52,825 bases of DNA. Source: Hyphomonas sp. BRH_c22. Its GTDB lineage: Bacteria; Pseudomonadota; Alphaproteobacteria; Caulobacterales; Hyphomonadaceae. The position numbers and the translations under genes were made by a program. The notes below the pieces were generated by a model. That model had not been told where the DNA came from, did not search any database, and saw only the letters and a program-made list of their open reading frames with translations. The DNA is taken from contig NZ_LADU01000135.1 in the NCBI RefSeq assembly GCF_000961795.1, positions 1-52,825 on the forward strand. Reading direction: 5' to 3'. Positions 16,552-24,902 of the stretch are shown piece by piece (the first letter of the stretch is position 1; each line of letters starts with the position of its first letter).

Positions 16552-17019
16552 ATGCGGCTGCGCGCCCCCAGTCACTATGAATTTGCCACGCTGACGGATC
16601 TCTGCATGCGGTCAAAGGCTGTCTGGGGTTACCCGCCCGACATGCTTGAAGCGTTTCGCGCCGAACTGACGATTTCCGAGGACGATGCTGCCACGGACAT
16701 GATCGTGGTTGCCGATGACATACGCGGTGTGGCCGGTGTGGTGCAGGTCGCCATCGACGGGGAAACGGCCTGGCTTGAGAAACTCTTCGTCGAACCGGCG
16801 CGTCTCGGGGAAGGGACCGGCCAGATGCTGTATGTCTGGGCGTGCCGGATCGCCCAGGATGCCGGCGCAAAAGACCTCGTGATTGATTGCGATCCTGACG
16901 CCATGAAATTTTACATGCGCATGGGCGCCGAACGCGATGGCGAGGCCGAATCCGCTTCGATTTCGGGCCGCATGCTGCCGCGGCTCGTCCACCGGCTTCA
17001 CCCCCTTTCTAGAGACTGA
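16552..17019 (+). CDS. GNAT family N-acetyltransferase
   Basis: A 155-aa single-domain GNAT. The acetyl-CoA-binding loop corresponds to PARLGEGTGQMLYVWA, followed by DLVIDCDPDAMKFYMRMGAERDG, the usual C-terminal part (quoted by its ends: DLVIDCD and FYMRMGA). The substrate is unknown. The ATG is one base after the hydratase stop. The last 11 bases overlap the end of the convergent Y-family polymerase gene. Confidence 0.82.
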   Translation: MRLRAPSHYEFATLTDLCMRSKAVWGYPPDMLEAFRAELTISEDDAATDMIVVADDIRGVAGVVQVAIDGETAWLEKLFVEPARLGEGTGQMLYVWACRIAQDAGAKDLVIDCDPDAMKFYMRMGAERDGEAESASISGRMLPRLVHRLHPLSRD

Positions 17020-18298
17020 GTTTGACGCGGCCGCTCCGGTCAGGGGATGTATCGAACTCGTTGAGGCCTGGTACACGGCCAAAGGCGATCTTGGCTCCGG
17101 CATAGCCGCCCGGCGGCTCGTTATGGGGACCGAGCGAAACGACGCAGGTGCCATGGCGCGCGTTCAGCGCATCCATCGCGTCCGTCACCCGCTCCCAGCG
17201 ATGGCGTTCGGAGCGGCTGTCGTCATGGTCGAACAGGTCGGCGCTGGCTTCACCGCTCCGGTGCAGGCCGTACAGAATGACGGAGACCTTCTTCATTCGG
17301 TTCGCATGCAGGGCGGTAAGCCCCTTGTCGTAAAGCAGGCTCGCCTCGCGCAGGAATGTGTGATCGTCGCGCGCGGGGAAAAAGCCCTGCTCCCCGCTCC
17401 AGCGCTGCCCGTCGGTGCATGACATGGAAACGGCGAGGATGCTGGCCGTATAGCCTTCCCGGCGCAACCGCCGCGCGGCCTTGGCGGTCAGCAGGCGCAG
17501 GCATTCACGCGCCTTGTGGGGCTGCCGCCAGTCACTCGACAGGACGCGGCCATGTCCGAACATCCGCCGGACGGTTTCGGGCCGGGATACGGCATAGCCG
17601 TGCAGCTGCGCCCACATCCGTTCGCCCTCGACACCGTTCCAGATCATCCGGGCCTGTTTCGGGGAGAGGTTCCAGAGCTGTTCGACCGTGAACACGCCCG
17701 CCCGGCCGAGGCGTGCATGGATGCCGCTGGCAATGCCGGGCAGGTCCCTGAGTTCAAGATTGAACAGGGGCCCAGGCAGGTCTGCCGGGCGCAGCATGAC
17801 AAACCCGTTCGGCTTGTCCATTTCCGCGGCGACCTTGGCGAGGAACTGGTTCGGGGCAAGCCCGATGGAGGGCGTCAGCCACGGTCCGATATTCTCGCGC
17901 AGGCCATCGCGGATCTGCCCGGCAAGCGCCACGCAACGCTGCCGCTCAGAGCCACTCAGCGCGCACTCCATCTCGTCTACCGACCAGACCCTGTGGACCG
18001 GTGTGTGGCGGTCGATTTCCTCCAGGATACGGTGGTGCAGTTTTACATAGACATCGTGGCGGGCCACCGGCAGGGCAATATCCGGACAGAGGGCCCGCGC
18101 CTCGCGCACGGAGGTGCCCCGCTGGATGCCCGCCTGCTTGGCGAGATAGCACCGGGCGATCAGGCTCGTATGCTCCGATTCCAGCGGAATGACGCCGACC
18201 GGGCGGTCGCGCAGTTCCGGGCGGAGCTGTTTCTCCGCATTGGCAAAAAATGCGTCGAAGTCGATATAAAGGGACTCGATCTCGGTTGGCTGGCGCAT
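17009..18298 (-). CDS. Y-family DNA polymerase (UmuC/DinB/ImpB-like), SOS-type
   Basis: A 429-aa translesion polymerase. The catalytic carboxylates are in YIDFDAFFANAE and VWSVDEMECALSG (the SxDE box). The helix-hairpin-helix (DLPGIASGIHARLGRAG) and the little-finger region (about residues 230-390) follow. The start at 18298 (MRQPTEIES) is chosen because the longer frame to 18334 would cross the LexA box. The family is often mislabelled as a type VI ImpB protein. No umuD or imuA partner is adjacent. The LexA box at 18318-18332 predicts induction by DNA damage. Confidence 0.88.
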   Translation of the reverse strand: MRQPTEIESLYIDFDAFFANAEKQLRPELRDRPVGVIPLESEHTSLIARCYLAKQAGIQRGTSVREARALCPDIALPVARHDVYVKLHHRILEEIDRHTPVHRVWSVDEMECALSGSERQRCVALAGQIRDGLRENIGPWLTPSIGLAPNQFLAKVAAEMDKPNGFVMLRPADLPGPLFNLELRDLPGIASGIHARLGRAGVFTVEQLWNLSPKQARMIWNGVEGERMWAQLHGYAVSRPETVRRMFGHGRVLSSDWRQPHKARECLRLLTAKAARRLRREGYTASILAVSMSCTDGQRWSGEQGFFPARDDHTFLREASLLYDKGLTALHANRMKKVSVILYGLHRSGEASADLFDHDDSRSERHRWERVTDAMDALNARHGTCVVSLGPHNEPPGGYAGAKIAFGRVPGLNEFDTSPDRSGRVKLSL

Positions 18299-18317
18299 GG
18301 TGACTCTGCCTAAAAAA

Positions 18318-18332
18318 GAACATAACCAGAAC
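18318..18332 (-). promoter_or_regulatory. LexA (SOS) box, alphaproteobacterial type
   Basis: On the minus strand GTTCTGGTTATGTTC is an exact GTTC-N7-GTTC direct repeat, the LexA site known from alphaproteobacteria. It lies 20-34 bases ahead of the translesion polymerase start, the expected location and target. Confidence 0.85.
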
Positions 18333-18412
18333 ATTCGGCTGGAGTCGAGAGGCTTTGGTGCCGTCGCGAAAACGGAAAATTGACGCAGGCGCGCCCCTGC
18401 ACTATCTGCTTT

Positions 18413-18468
18413 CCTGTGGTGATTTGGCCGGTCGGCTTGCAGCCACGTTAAACAAGTCGCTAAAAGGC
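18413..18468 (+). ncRNA. SAM-II riboswitch
   Basis: The 56-base element has the SAM-II layout. Stem P1 is TGTGG (18415-18419) with CCACG (18443-18447). The conserved TGATTT follows the 5' arm, and CTTGCA precedes the 3' arm. Then come GTTAAA and the pseudoknot/SAM-binding end GCTAAAAGG (18459-18467). SAM-II binds S-adenosylmethionine and turns off methionine-synthesis genes in alphaproteobacteria. It sits 74 bases before the metA start and should repress it when SAM is plentiful. Confidence 0.92.
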
Positions 18469-18541
18469 CGCGCGGACATGCCTGCAGGTTACTGCCTCCG
18501 CCTTCCTTTCATGCGATGTGAGTAGGATTGGAGTAACGGCC

Positions 18542-19462
18542 ATGCCGATCAGGATTCCAGATACGCTGCCCGCCCGCGACGTTCTCGTGCGCGAGGGTGT
18601 CTCGGTGATGAGCGAAACCGATGCGATCCGGCAGGATATCCGCCCGCTGCAGATCGGCCTTCTGAACCTGATGCCCAACAAGATCCGCACCGAGGCCCAG
18701 ATCGCCCGCCTGATCGGCGCCTCGCCCCTGCAGGTGGAGCTGACCCTCGTCATGGTCGGCGGTCATACGCCCAAGAACACGCCTGAAGAGCACCTGATCA
18801 GCTTCTACCAGAACTGGCAGGATATCCGCGACCGCAAGTTTGACGGCTTCATCATCACCGGCGCGCCGGTGGAAACCCTTCCGTTCGAGGAGGTCGGCTA
18901 CTGGCAGGAACTGACGGAGATTCTCGACTGGACGCGCACGAACGTCCATTCCAGCTTCTTCATCTGCTGGGGCGCCATGGCGGCCGTCTGGCACCTGCAT
19001 GGCGTGCCCAAGCACACGCTCACCGAAAAGGCTTTCGGCGTCTATCGCCACCAGAACCTTGCGCCGACATCGCCTTTCCTGTCCGGCTTTTCCGACGATT
19101 TCCAGATCCCGGTCAGCCGCTGGACGGAGGTCCGCGCCGAAGATATTGCAAAGGCCCCCGAACTGAAGCTGCTGATGGATTCCGATGTCACCGGGCCCTG
19201 CCTCCTGTCGGAGCCGGCCCAGCGCAATCTCTACTGCTTCAACCATATCGAATATGATTCGACCTCGCTGAAGGAGGAGTATGAGCGCGACGTTGCTGCC
19301 GGCAAGGCGATCAAGTTGCCCTATGGCTATTTCCCGAAGGATGATTCAAGCGCCCAGCCGCTAAATCGCTGGCGCAGCCACGCCCACCTCCTGTTCGGCA
19401 ACTGGATCAATCAGGTTTACCAGACGACACCCTTCGATGCGGCGCGCATCGGAGAGGTCTAG
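18542..19462 (+). CDS. metA: Homoserine O-acyltransferase MetA, predicted acetyl-CoA-specific
   Basis: This enzyme acylates homoserine in the first committed step of methionine synthesis. The 306-aa MetA-fold protein has its nucleophile Cys142 (FFICWG), His235 and Glu237 (FNHIEYD) all in register with the known enzymes. The residue at position 111 is Glu (TGAPVE), which in characterised MetA proteins gives acetyl-CoA use; E. coli has Gly and uses succinyl-CoA. The start at 18542 (MPIRIPD) is the family norm and has GGAG ten bases ahead. It is controlled by the SAM-II riboswitch just upstream. Confidence 0.95.
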   Translation: MPIRIPDTLPARDVLVREGVSVMSETDAIRQDIRPLQIGLLNLMPNKIRTEAQIARLIGASPLQVELTLVMVGGHTPKNTPEEHLISFYQNWQDIRDRKFDGFIITGAPVETLPFEEVGYWQELTEILDWTRTNVHSSFFICWGAMAAVWHLHGVPKHTLTEKAFGVYRHQNLAPTSPFLSGFSDDFQIPVSRWTEVRAEDIAKAPELKLLMDSDVTGPCLLSEPAQRNLYCFNHIEYDSTSLKEEYERDVAAGKAIKLPYGYFPKDDSSAQPLNRWRSHAHLLFGNWINQVYQTTPFDAARIGEV

Positions 19463-19508
19463 ACACATCCGGCTTTCCCGCGCGGGGCAATCACACTAGG
19501 TATCTCGC

Positions 19509-20669
19509 ATGACCAGTTTCGCCCCCGAACCGACCCATGTCACCGAACTGCGCCGGCAGCTGTCGCGCTGGGTGGCCGAGAAGATGCCGCGCGAGAAGCG
19601 CCGCGAATGGGACAAGGCCCATACATGGGACAGGTCATTGTTCCGGGAACTTGCGGACATGGGCCTGATCGGCCTGACGATACCGGAAGAATACGGCGGC
19701 CAGGGCGAGGATATCTATGCCGCCGCCGCCGTGATCGAGGAGCTTTGCCAGGGCGGCCCCAGCATGGCAGGCCCCTTCATCCATGCCGCCTTCTATGGCG
19801 GTCTCAACATTTCCGAGAACGGATCGCCGGAACAGAAAGAAGCCCTGCTGCCCAGACTGGCGCGCGGCGAAATGTTCCTCTGCTATGGCCTGTCCGAACC
19901 CAATGTCGGCGGCGACCTGCCCAGCGTCGAAACGCGTGTCACCCGTGAGGGCGACGAGATCGTCATCAATGGTGCCAAACGCTGGTGCACGGGTGCGGAC
20001 TGGTCGGACTATATCTACTGCCTCTGCCGCTCCGGCGGGCCGGAAGACCGGCACGGCAATCTCACCTTCGTCCTTGTGCCCACCAATGCACCCGGCGTCT
20101 CGATGCAGCCCATCGCCCACGCAAACCTGCGCTATACGGACTCGATGGACGTTTTTCTCGACGAGGTGCGCCTGCCCGCCAGCGCCATCGTCGGCGGCCC
20201 GGACAAGTGGAACAAGGGCTGGGAGGCCCTCGCCGGCCGCGCGCTGGATGTCGAGAAGATCGAGATCACGGCTGTCGCCTATGGCATCGCCCGCGCCGCG
20301 CTGGAAGAGGCCTGGCAATACGCGCAGGAGCGCACGCAGTTCGGCAAGCCGATCTCGAAGCACCAGGCCATCGCCCACAAGCTCGTCACCGCCCGCACCA
20401 AGCTCGCCGCCTGCCGCCACATGCTCTATCACGCGGCCTGGCTCGCCAGCGAGCACCAGCCGTGCAGCGTCGAGACCGCCATGGCCAAACTCTATGTTGC
20501 CGACACCGGCGTCGAGATCGGCCTCGCCTGCCAGCAGGTCATCGGCGCCTATGGCCTGTCCGATGCCTATGACATTGAACGCAATGTGCGCGACCTGCTC
20601 GGCATGCCCATCGTCGGCGGTTCCAGCGATATCCAGAAGAACAACCTGGCGCGGATGTTGAAACTCTAG
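19509..20669 (+). CDS. Acyl-CoA dehydrogenase family protein
   Basis: A 386-aa FAD enzyme of the acyl-CoA dehydrogenase family that introduces the alpha,beta double bond in fatty-acyl-type thioesters and passes electrons to ETF. The pieces are IPEEYGGQGEDIYAAA in the N-terminal helical domain, CYGLSEPNVGGDLPS and GAKRWCTGADWSDY around the flavin, and RTQFGKPISKHQ. The end carries QQVIGAYGLSDAYDIERNVRD and GMPIVGGSSDIQKN (cited in parts). It follows metA by 46 bases. The exact acyl substrate is not readable. Confidence 0.88.
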   Translation: MTSFAPEPTHVTELRRQLSRWVAEKMPREKRREWDKAHTWDRSLFRELADMGLIGLTIPEEYGGQGEDIYAAAAVIEELCQGGPSMAGPFIHAAFYGGLNISENGSPEQKEALLPRLARGEMFLCYGLSEPNVGGDLPSVETRVTREGDEIVINGAKRWCTGADWSDYIYCLCRSGGPEDRHGNLTFVLVPTNAPGVSMQPIAHANLRYTDSMDVFLDEVRLPASAIVGGPDKWNKGWEALAGRALDVEKIEITAVAYGIARAALEEAWQYAQERTQFGKPISKHQAIAHKLVTARTKLAACRHMLYHAAWLASEHQPCSVETAMAKLYVADTGVEIGLACQQVIGAYGLSDAYDIERNVRDLLGMPIVGGSSDIQKNNLARMLKL

Positions 20670-20696
20670 ATGCGTGACTGGCAGAACATGCTTTTT

Positions 20697-20735
20697 CCAG
20701 CGCCTCATCCTGAGCGAAGCCAAAGGATGAGCGCT
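20697..20735. repeat. REP-like intergenic hairpin
   Basis: CTCATCCT (20704-20711) and AGGATGAG (20724-20731) form a perfect eight-pair stem around a 12-base loop. The stem is extended by AGCG and CGCT on the outside with one bulged base. The core (CTCATCCTGAGCGAAG with AAGGATGAG) looks like the extragenic palindromes that are repeated many times in alphaproteobacterial genomes. It lies in the 95-base gap between the dehydrogenase and the acyltransferase. Only one copy is seen in this window. Confidence 0.6.
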
Positions 20736-20764
20736 CGGAAGGCAGATTCACAGGATCAGCACGC

Positions 20765-21655
20765 GTGATTGAAACTCAGACGTCGCCCGAGCTTTCCTAC
20801 GCGTCCTATTTCGACGATCCGCTGAAGCGGCGCCTCATCCGCGCGGTCGAGCGCATGTCCGGCCAGCCCAGGATCAAACAGCTCTACGAGCATTACCGCG
20901 ATCATCTCGCCCATGACGTGCCCTTCTTCGAGGCCGCCATGCGCCTGCTCGATCTCGATGTTCAGTTCTCCGCCTCGCGCCTCGCCGAGATCCCGCGCAC
21001 CGGCCCGCTGGTCATCGTGGCGAACCACCCGTTCGGCGTGCTGGACGGCCTTGTCATCTGCTGGCTGGCGAGCTTGCGCCGCATGGATTTCAGGGTGCTG
21101 ACCAATACCGCCCTCGACGGCGTACCCGAAGCGCGGCCCTATATCCTGCCCGTTGACTTTTCCGGCACGAAGGAAGCCCTCGCCGCCAATGTCGTGATGC
21201 GCAAGGAAGCGCTGGAGCATGTGAAGGCTGGCGGCTGCGTGATCGTCTTCCCCGGCGGCGGTGTTGCCACCACGCCGCGCCCGTTCGACCGCACGGCTGT
21301 GGATGATGAATGGAAGCCCTTCACCGCCAAGCTCATCACGCATTCCGGCGCGCATGTGACGCCGGTCTATTTCGAGGGCCAGAACTCCCGCCTGTTCCAG
21401 CTCGCCAGCCACCTCTCGCTGGAACTGCGTCTCGCGCTGGTATTCCGCGAAGTGAAGCGCCGCATGGGAACGGCAATGCCTGTCGTCATCGGCGAAACGC
21501 TGACGCCTGACGCCTTGAAGGATGCCGGCAGGCGCAAGGGCCTGATGGAATTCCTGCGTGAGAAGACCTACGGGCTTGCCCCGATGGGGCAGACTTTGCG
21601 ATATCATGAAGCCACGCGCCGTTTCATGGCGAAGAAGCCATTGGTTTTCCGCTAG
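20765..21655 (+). CDS. Lysophospholipid acyltransferase family protein (PlsC-like)
   Basis: A 296-aa glycerolipid-type acyltransferase. The catalytic box reads NHPFGVLDG (His88, Asp94), an H-x5-D variant of the usual H-x4-D. The later substrate-phosphate motif is VIVFPGGGV (Phe162-Gly166). There is no signal peptide; a membrane-surface location is usual. A GTG start at 20765 is used, with AGGA 8-9 bases ahead. The family includes enzymes for phosphatidic acid or ornithine-lipid synthesis, so the acceptor is open. DUF3667 follows after 16 bases with its own strong GGAGGG. Confidence 0.8.
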   Translation: MIETQTSPELSYASYFDDPLKRRLIRAVERMSGQPRIKQLYEHYRDHLAHDVPFFEAAMRLLDLDVQFSASRLAEIPRTGPLVIVANHPFGVLDGLVICWLASLRRMDFRVLTNTALDGVPEARPYILPVDFSGTKEALAANVVMRKEALEHVKAGGCVIVFPGGGVATTPRPFDRTAVDDEWKPFTAKLITHSGAHVTPVYFEGQNSRLFQLASHLSLELRLALVFREVKRRMGTAMPVVIGETLTPDALKDAGRRKGLMEFLREKTYGLAPMGQTLRYHEATRRFMAKKPLVFR

Positions 21656-21671
21656 GCCTGGAGGGCGAAGC

Positions 21672-22772
21672 ATGAGTGACCCACTGGGTGGTGCGGCAGA
21701 CACGGCCATCGAACACGCTGCTGCCGATGCAGCCGCCGGGGTCGGGGCCCCGAAGGCGGGAACGCAGGACGCACACTGCCTGAATTGCGGCAAGGCGCTC
21801 GTCGGCGATTTTTGCCACGCCTGCGGGCAGGGTGCCCAGAGCCTCCGCCGTCCCTTCTGGTCGCTCGTCGGGGAGAGTATCGAAACCCTCTTCGCGATTG
21901 ATGGCCGTGTCGCGCGCACCCTGCCGAACCTGCTGCTTCATCCCGGCCGCATGACACGTCTCTATCTCGATGGCCAACGGGCGCGCTTCATTCCGCCCTT
22001 CCGTCTCTATGTGCTCGCCTCACTGGTCTTCTTTGTGCTCCTGCCTCTCGTGATCGGCCAGCGCGTCGGCTTCATTTCGCAAGTCGAGCCAACCTTCGAG
22101 GAGGCTCGTGCTCAGATCGAGGAATCCTATCAGCAGGGCGACATGACCGAGGCGGAATACCAGGAGGCGATCAGCGGTATGGACAAGGCGGAGGCCCTCT
22201 GGCGCGGCGGCATTCCGGGTCTTGTTGCCACGCCCCCCGTCACGGAAGGTGAGGAGTCTGCGCCAGCACCTCCGGATGCGGAATGGGCCGGCTTCATGCC
22301 AACGGAAGCGCTGGATGCGATCCGCGAGGCTGGCGAGAAGGGCGACGAGGATGCCGCCCGCTTTGCAGAAGTGATGGACAGGCCGGGCCTGCTCGCCGAA
22401 CAGACGCGCCGCTGGATCCCGCGCATGATGTTCGTGCTGTTACCGGTCTTTGCCTGCCTTCTGGCGCTGGTTTACCTGTGGCGGCGCCAGTTCCTGTTTT
22501 TCGACCACTTGATTGTCTCGCTGCACTTCCATGCTGCGCTCTTTTTCGCAATGTCGATCGGTGTGATCGCCGCGCAGCTTGTCGGCTGGGGCTGGGTGAC
22601 GCTTGCCCTGATTGTCTATTCGAACGTCTATCTCTACCGCCTCAACCGCGTCGTCTACGGGCGCGGTCCGTTCAGTTCCGTCATGAGGACAGTAACGCTC
22701 GACCGCCTCTACTTCTGCGTCCTGCTCACAGCCCTGCTGATGGCCGTTATTTTCGGCGCCTTGTCCTTGTGA
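21672..22772 (+). CDS. DUF3667 family membrane protein with N-terminal zinc ribbon
   Basis: A 366-aa protein of the DUF3667 family. A four-Cys zinc ribbon (CLNCGKALVGDFCHACGQ, Cys36, 39, 48, 51) is followed by the conserved LLLHPGRMTRLYLDGQRARFIPP region. A transmembrane helix (about 108-130), a long acidic soluble loop (about 135-260) and three further helices follow. The function is unknown in the family. The ATG at 21672 has GGAGGG seven bases ahead; a frame reaching back to 21558 would overlap the acyltransferase. Linkage to a lipid acyltransferase hints at a role in the membrane. Confidence 0.82.
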   Translation: MSDPLGGAADTAIEHAAADAAAGVGAPKAGTQDAHCLNCGKALVGDFCHACGQGAQSLRRPFWSLVGESIETLFAIDGRVARTLPNLLLHPGRMTRLYLDGQRARFIPPFRLYVLASLVFFVLLPLVIGQRVGFISQVEPTFEEARAQIEESYQQGDMTEAEYQEAISGMDKAEALWRGGIPGLVATPPVTEGEESAPAPPDAEWAGFMPTEALDAIREAGEKGDEDAARFAEVMDRPGLLAEQTRRWIPRMMFVLLPVFACLLALVYLWRRQFLFFDHLIVSLHFHAALFFAMSIGVIAAQLVGWGWVTLALIVYSNVYLYRLNRVVYGRGPFSSVMRTVTLDRLYFCVLLTALLMAVIFGALSL

Positions 22773-22782
22773 GGCGCGGCGC

Positions 22783-23247
22783 ATGATCAGGGACTTGGCC
22801 ATGCGCCGCGCGACCCTTGAGGATGTCGCCGTGCTGGCAGAGATCCACCTGCAGGCGAGGGCGTCCGCCATGCCCTGGCTTACTGTCGTGCATACGCCTG
22901 ACGAGGTTCTGCAGTATTTTAAGGAGCAGGTGCTTGCCGAGTCAGACGTGTGGCTCGCGGCAGGACTCGGCGGGTTTGCGGGATTCTCTGCGCGCCGCGA
23001 CACGGAACTGGACCATCTGTATGTCGCCCCGCCATTCTGGCGGCTGGGCGTCGGCACCGCGCTCCTGCAAATGGCCATGCTTACGGTCCCGCGTCTTGAA
23101 TTGTGGACGTTCCAGCGCAATGCAGGCGCGCGGCAGTTTTATGAGCGGCATGGCTTTACTGCCACCCCGTTTACCGACGGCGCGGCGAACGAAGAAAACG
23201 AACCCGACGTGCGCTATATCTGGGAGGGACCGGATGATCACGCCTGA
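22783..23247 (+). CDS. GNAT family N-acetyltransferase
   Basis: A 154-aa GNAT. The acetyl-CoA loop is seen in LYVAPPFWRLGVGTALLQMA, followed by LWTFQRNAGARQFYERHGF, the classic C-terminal motif. Either the ATG at 22783 (GAGG nine bases ahead) or the one at 22801 could be used. It is ten bases after the DUF3667 stop, and its last 14 bases overlap the next gene. The substrate is unknown. Confidence 0.85.
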   Translation: MIRDLAMRRATLEDVAVLAEIHLQARASAMPWLTVVHTPDEVLQYFKEQVLAESDVWLAAGLGGFAGFSARRDTELDHLYVAPPFWRLGVGTALLQMAMLTVPRLELWTFQRNAGARQFYERHGFTATPFTDGAANEENEPDVRYIWEGPDDHA

Positions 23248-23581
23248 CCAGCTCCGCACAACTGCCCTCGCCTTTCCGCGCGCTCTCGAGAAACCGCATT
23301 TCGACTGGGCGAGTTTTCGGGTCGATGTGCCCAAGGGCAGGATATTCTGCACCCTGCCGCCGCACCATGAATTCTCGAACGTGTTCCTGACTCCGGAGGA
23401 GCAGACCATGCTTGTGGAGGCCGAGCCGGACATTTTCTTCAAGGTGCCCAACAAATGGGGCGACAAGGGCGCAACCTCGATCCGCCTTGCGGCATGTGAT
23501 GAGGCGACCCTGCGGTCGGCCCTCACCCTGTCGTGGCGTCATGCTGCCCCGCCCAGGTTCCACGACGAACTGACGCTTTGA
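23234..23581 (+). CDS. MmcQ/YjbR family protein
   Basis: A 115-aa protein of the MmcQ/YjbR family, with a cystatin-like/CyaY-like fold sometimes annotated as DNA-binding. Signs are the start MITPDQLRTTALAFPRALE, PHFDWASFRV, a KGRIFCTLPP strand, and FFKVPNKWGDKGATSIRL with LTLSWRHAAP at the end. The start overlaps the GNAT gene by 14 bases. The molecular role is unproven. Confidence 0.8.
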   Translation: MITPDQLRTTALAFPRALEKPHFDWASFRVDVPKGRIFCTLPPHHEFSNVFLTPEEQTMLVEAEPDIFFKVPNKWGDKGATSIRLAACDEATLRSALTLSWRHAAPPRFHDELTL

Positions 23582-23611
23582 CGGGCCCGGGATCCGGTCT
23601 AGTCTCTGCTT

Positions 23612-24784
23612 ATGCCCGATACATACATGCCTGCCGACCTGCTCGACGCCGCCCGCGCACTGCAGCCTGAACTCGCCGCCCGCGCGGCGGAAATGGAAGA
23701 GGTCCGCCGCCTGCCGGCAGACCTCGCCGCGAAAATGGCCAGCGCGGGCATCTTCCGCATGATTACGCCGAAGCGCTTCGGCGGGCTGGAACTGGCGCCG
23801 CACACATTTGTCGAAACGGTCGAAGCGCTTTCCACGGCAAATGCCAGCGCCGGCTGGTGCGCCATGATCGGCGCCACGACCGCCATGAATGCGGCCTATA
23901 TGGACCCGGCCACGGCGCGCGAGATCTATTCCGATCCCGACATCATCACCGGCGGCGTCTTCGCGCCCATGGGCAAGGCCGTTGACGAAGGCGACCATTA
24001 TCGCGTGTCAGGGCGGTGGCAGTGGGGCTCGGGCTCGGCCAATTGCACCTGGCTGTGCGGCGGTTGCACCGTGTGGGAAAATGACGAGATGAAGCGCCTG
24101 CCCTCTGGCGCGCCGGATGCACGCATGATGGTCTTCCCGGCCTCGGATGCGACCCTGCTCGACACCTGGCATGTCATGGGCCTGAAAGGCACAGGCTCGG
24201 GCGACATTGAAGTGAAGGATATTCTCGTGCCCAAGGCGCGGTCAGTCTCGCTGGTGGCTGACCAGCCGCACGAGACAGGCGCTCTGTTCAAGTTCCCCGC
24301 CTTTGGCCTCCTGTCGCTCGGCGTCTGCGCCGTGGCCCTCGGCAATGCGCGCGGTTCGCTTGATGCCTTCGCGGCGCTGGCCACCAGCAAGAAATCGCAG
24401 GGATCGTCCAAGACCCTCGCCGAACGCCAGACCATGCAGGCCGAATTTGCCCGCTGCGAAGCCGCCTGGCGCGCCGCGCGGGCCTATCTCTTTGACGAAA
24501 TTGACCAGACATGGGCAATCGCCACGGGGGAAGAGGGGGCCATCCCGATGGAGCGCCGCGCTGCGCTGCGCATGGCCTGCACCCATATGACGCGCACCGG
24601 GGCCGACATCTGCCGCACCCTTTACGACCTTGGCGGCGGCGCAGCCCTGTTCGAAGCCTCTGATCTGCAGCGCCGGTTCCGTGACGCCCACGCCATCACC
24701 CAGCATATCGTGACGGCCCCTTCGACATGGGAACTGACGGGCCGCATCCTGTTCGGCCTGCCAACCGATGGCGGCATGGTGTAG
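23612..24784 (+). CDS. Acyl-CoA dehydrogenase-like flavin-dependent monooxygenase (HsaA type)
   Basis: A 390-aa protein with the acyl-CoA dehydrogenase fold but the sequence pattern of oxygenase components of two-component flavin monooxygenases (HsaA/naphthocyclinone hydroxylase group). Signs are GIFRMITPKRFGGLEL, NASAGWCAMIGATTAMNAAY, RVSGRWQWGSGSANCTWL and the C-terminal DLGGGAALFEASDLQRRFRD with HIVTAPSTWELTGR (short quotes). Such enzymes hydroxylate aromatic or steroid-ring substrates using reduced flavin from a partner reductase. No reductase is adjacent. A dehydrogenase role cannot be excluded. Confidence 0.8.
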   Translation: MPDTYMPADLLDAARALQPELAARAAEMEEVRRLPADLAAKMASAGIFRMITPKRFGGLELAPHTFVETVEALSTANASAGWCAMIGATTAMNAAYMDPATAREIYSDPDIITGGVFAPMGKAVDEGDHYRVSGRWQWGSGSANCTWLCGGCTVWENDEMKRLPSGAPDARMMVFPASDATLLDTWHVMGLKGTGSGDIEVKDILVPKARSVSLVADQPHETGALFKFPAFGLLSLGVCAVALGNARGSLDAFAALATSKKSQGSSKTLAERQTMQAEFARCEAAWRAARAYLFDEIDQTWAIATGEEGAIPMERRAALRMACTHMTRTGADICRTLYDLGGGAALFEASDLQRRFRDAHAITQHIVTAPSTWELTGRILFGLPTDGGMV

Positions 24785-24902
24785 CAGGACGGTCCAGCCC
24801 CTCCGGCTGCCTGTAAAATTGTGACTGGCGGGCCCCGGCTCGCCTGTGCCAGTGTGCACGCAAACGCGCGCGCTTCGCGCTGCCAAATCTGAAGGACGCC
24901 CC

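Noticed and set aside
15471..16553. A 360-codon minus-strand frame opposite the hydratase
   Set aside because: Shadow of the enoyl-CoA hydratase; no recognisable domain.
17019..18298. Type VI secretion protein ImpB for the polymerase gene
   Set aside because: The sequence has the Y-family carboxylate motifs; the ImpB name refers to the UV-resistance polymerase.
17516..18313. A 265-codon plus-strand frame opposite the polymerase
   Set aside because: Shadow of the Y-family polymerase gene.
19635..21919. Two long minus-strand frames (362 and 387 codons)
   Set aside because: They are antisense to the acyl-CoA dehydrogenase and acyltransferase, and have the His/Gly/Ala composition of high-GC shadow frames.
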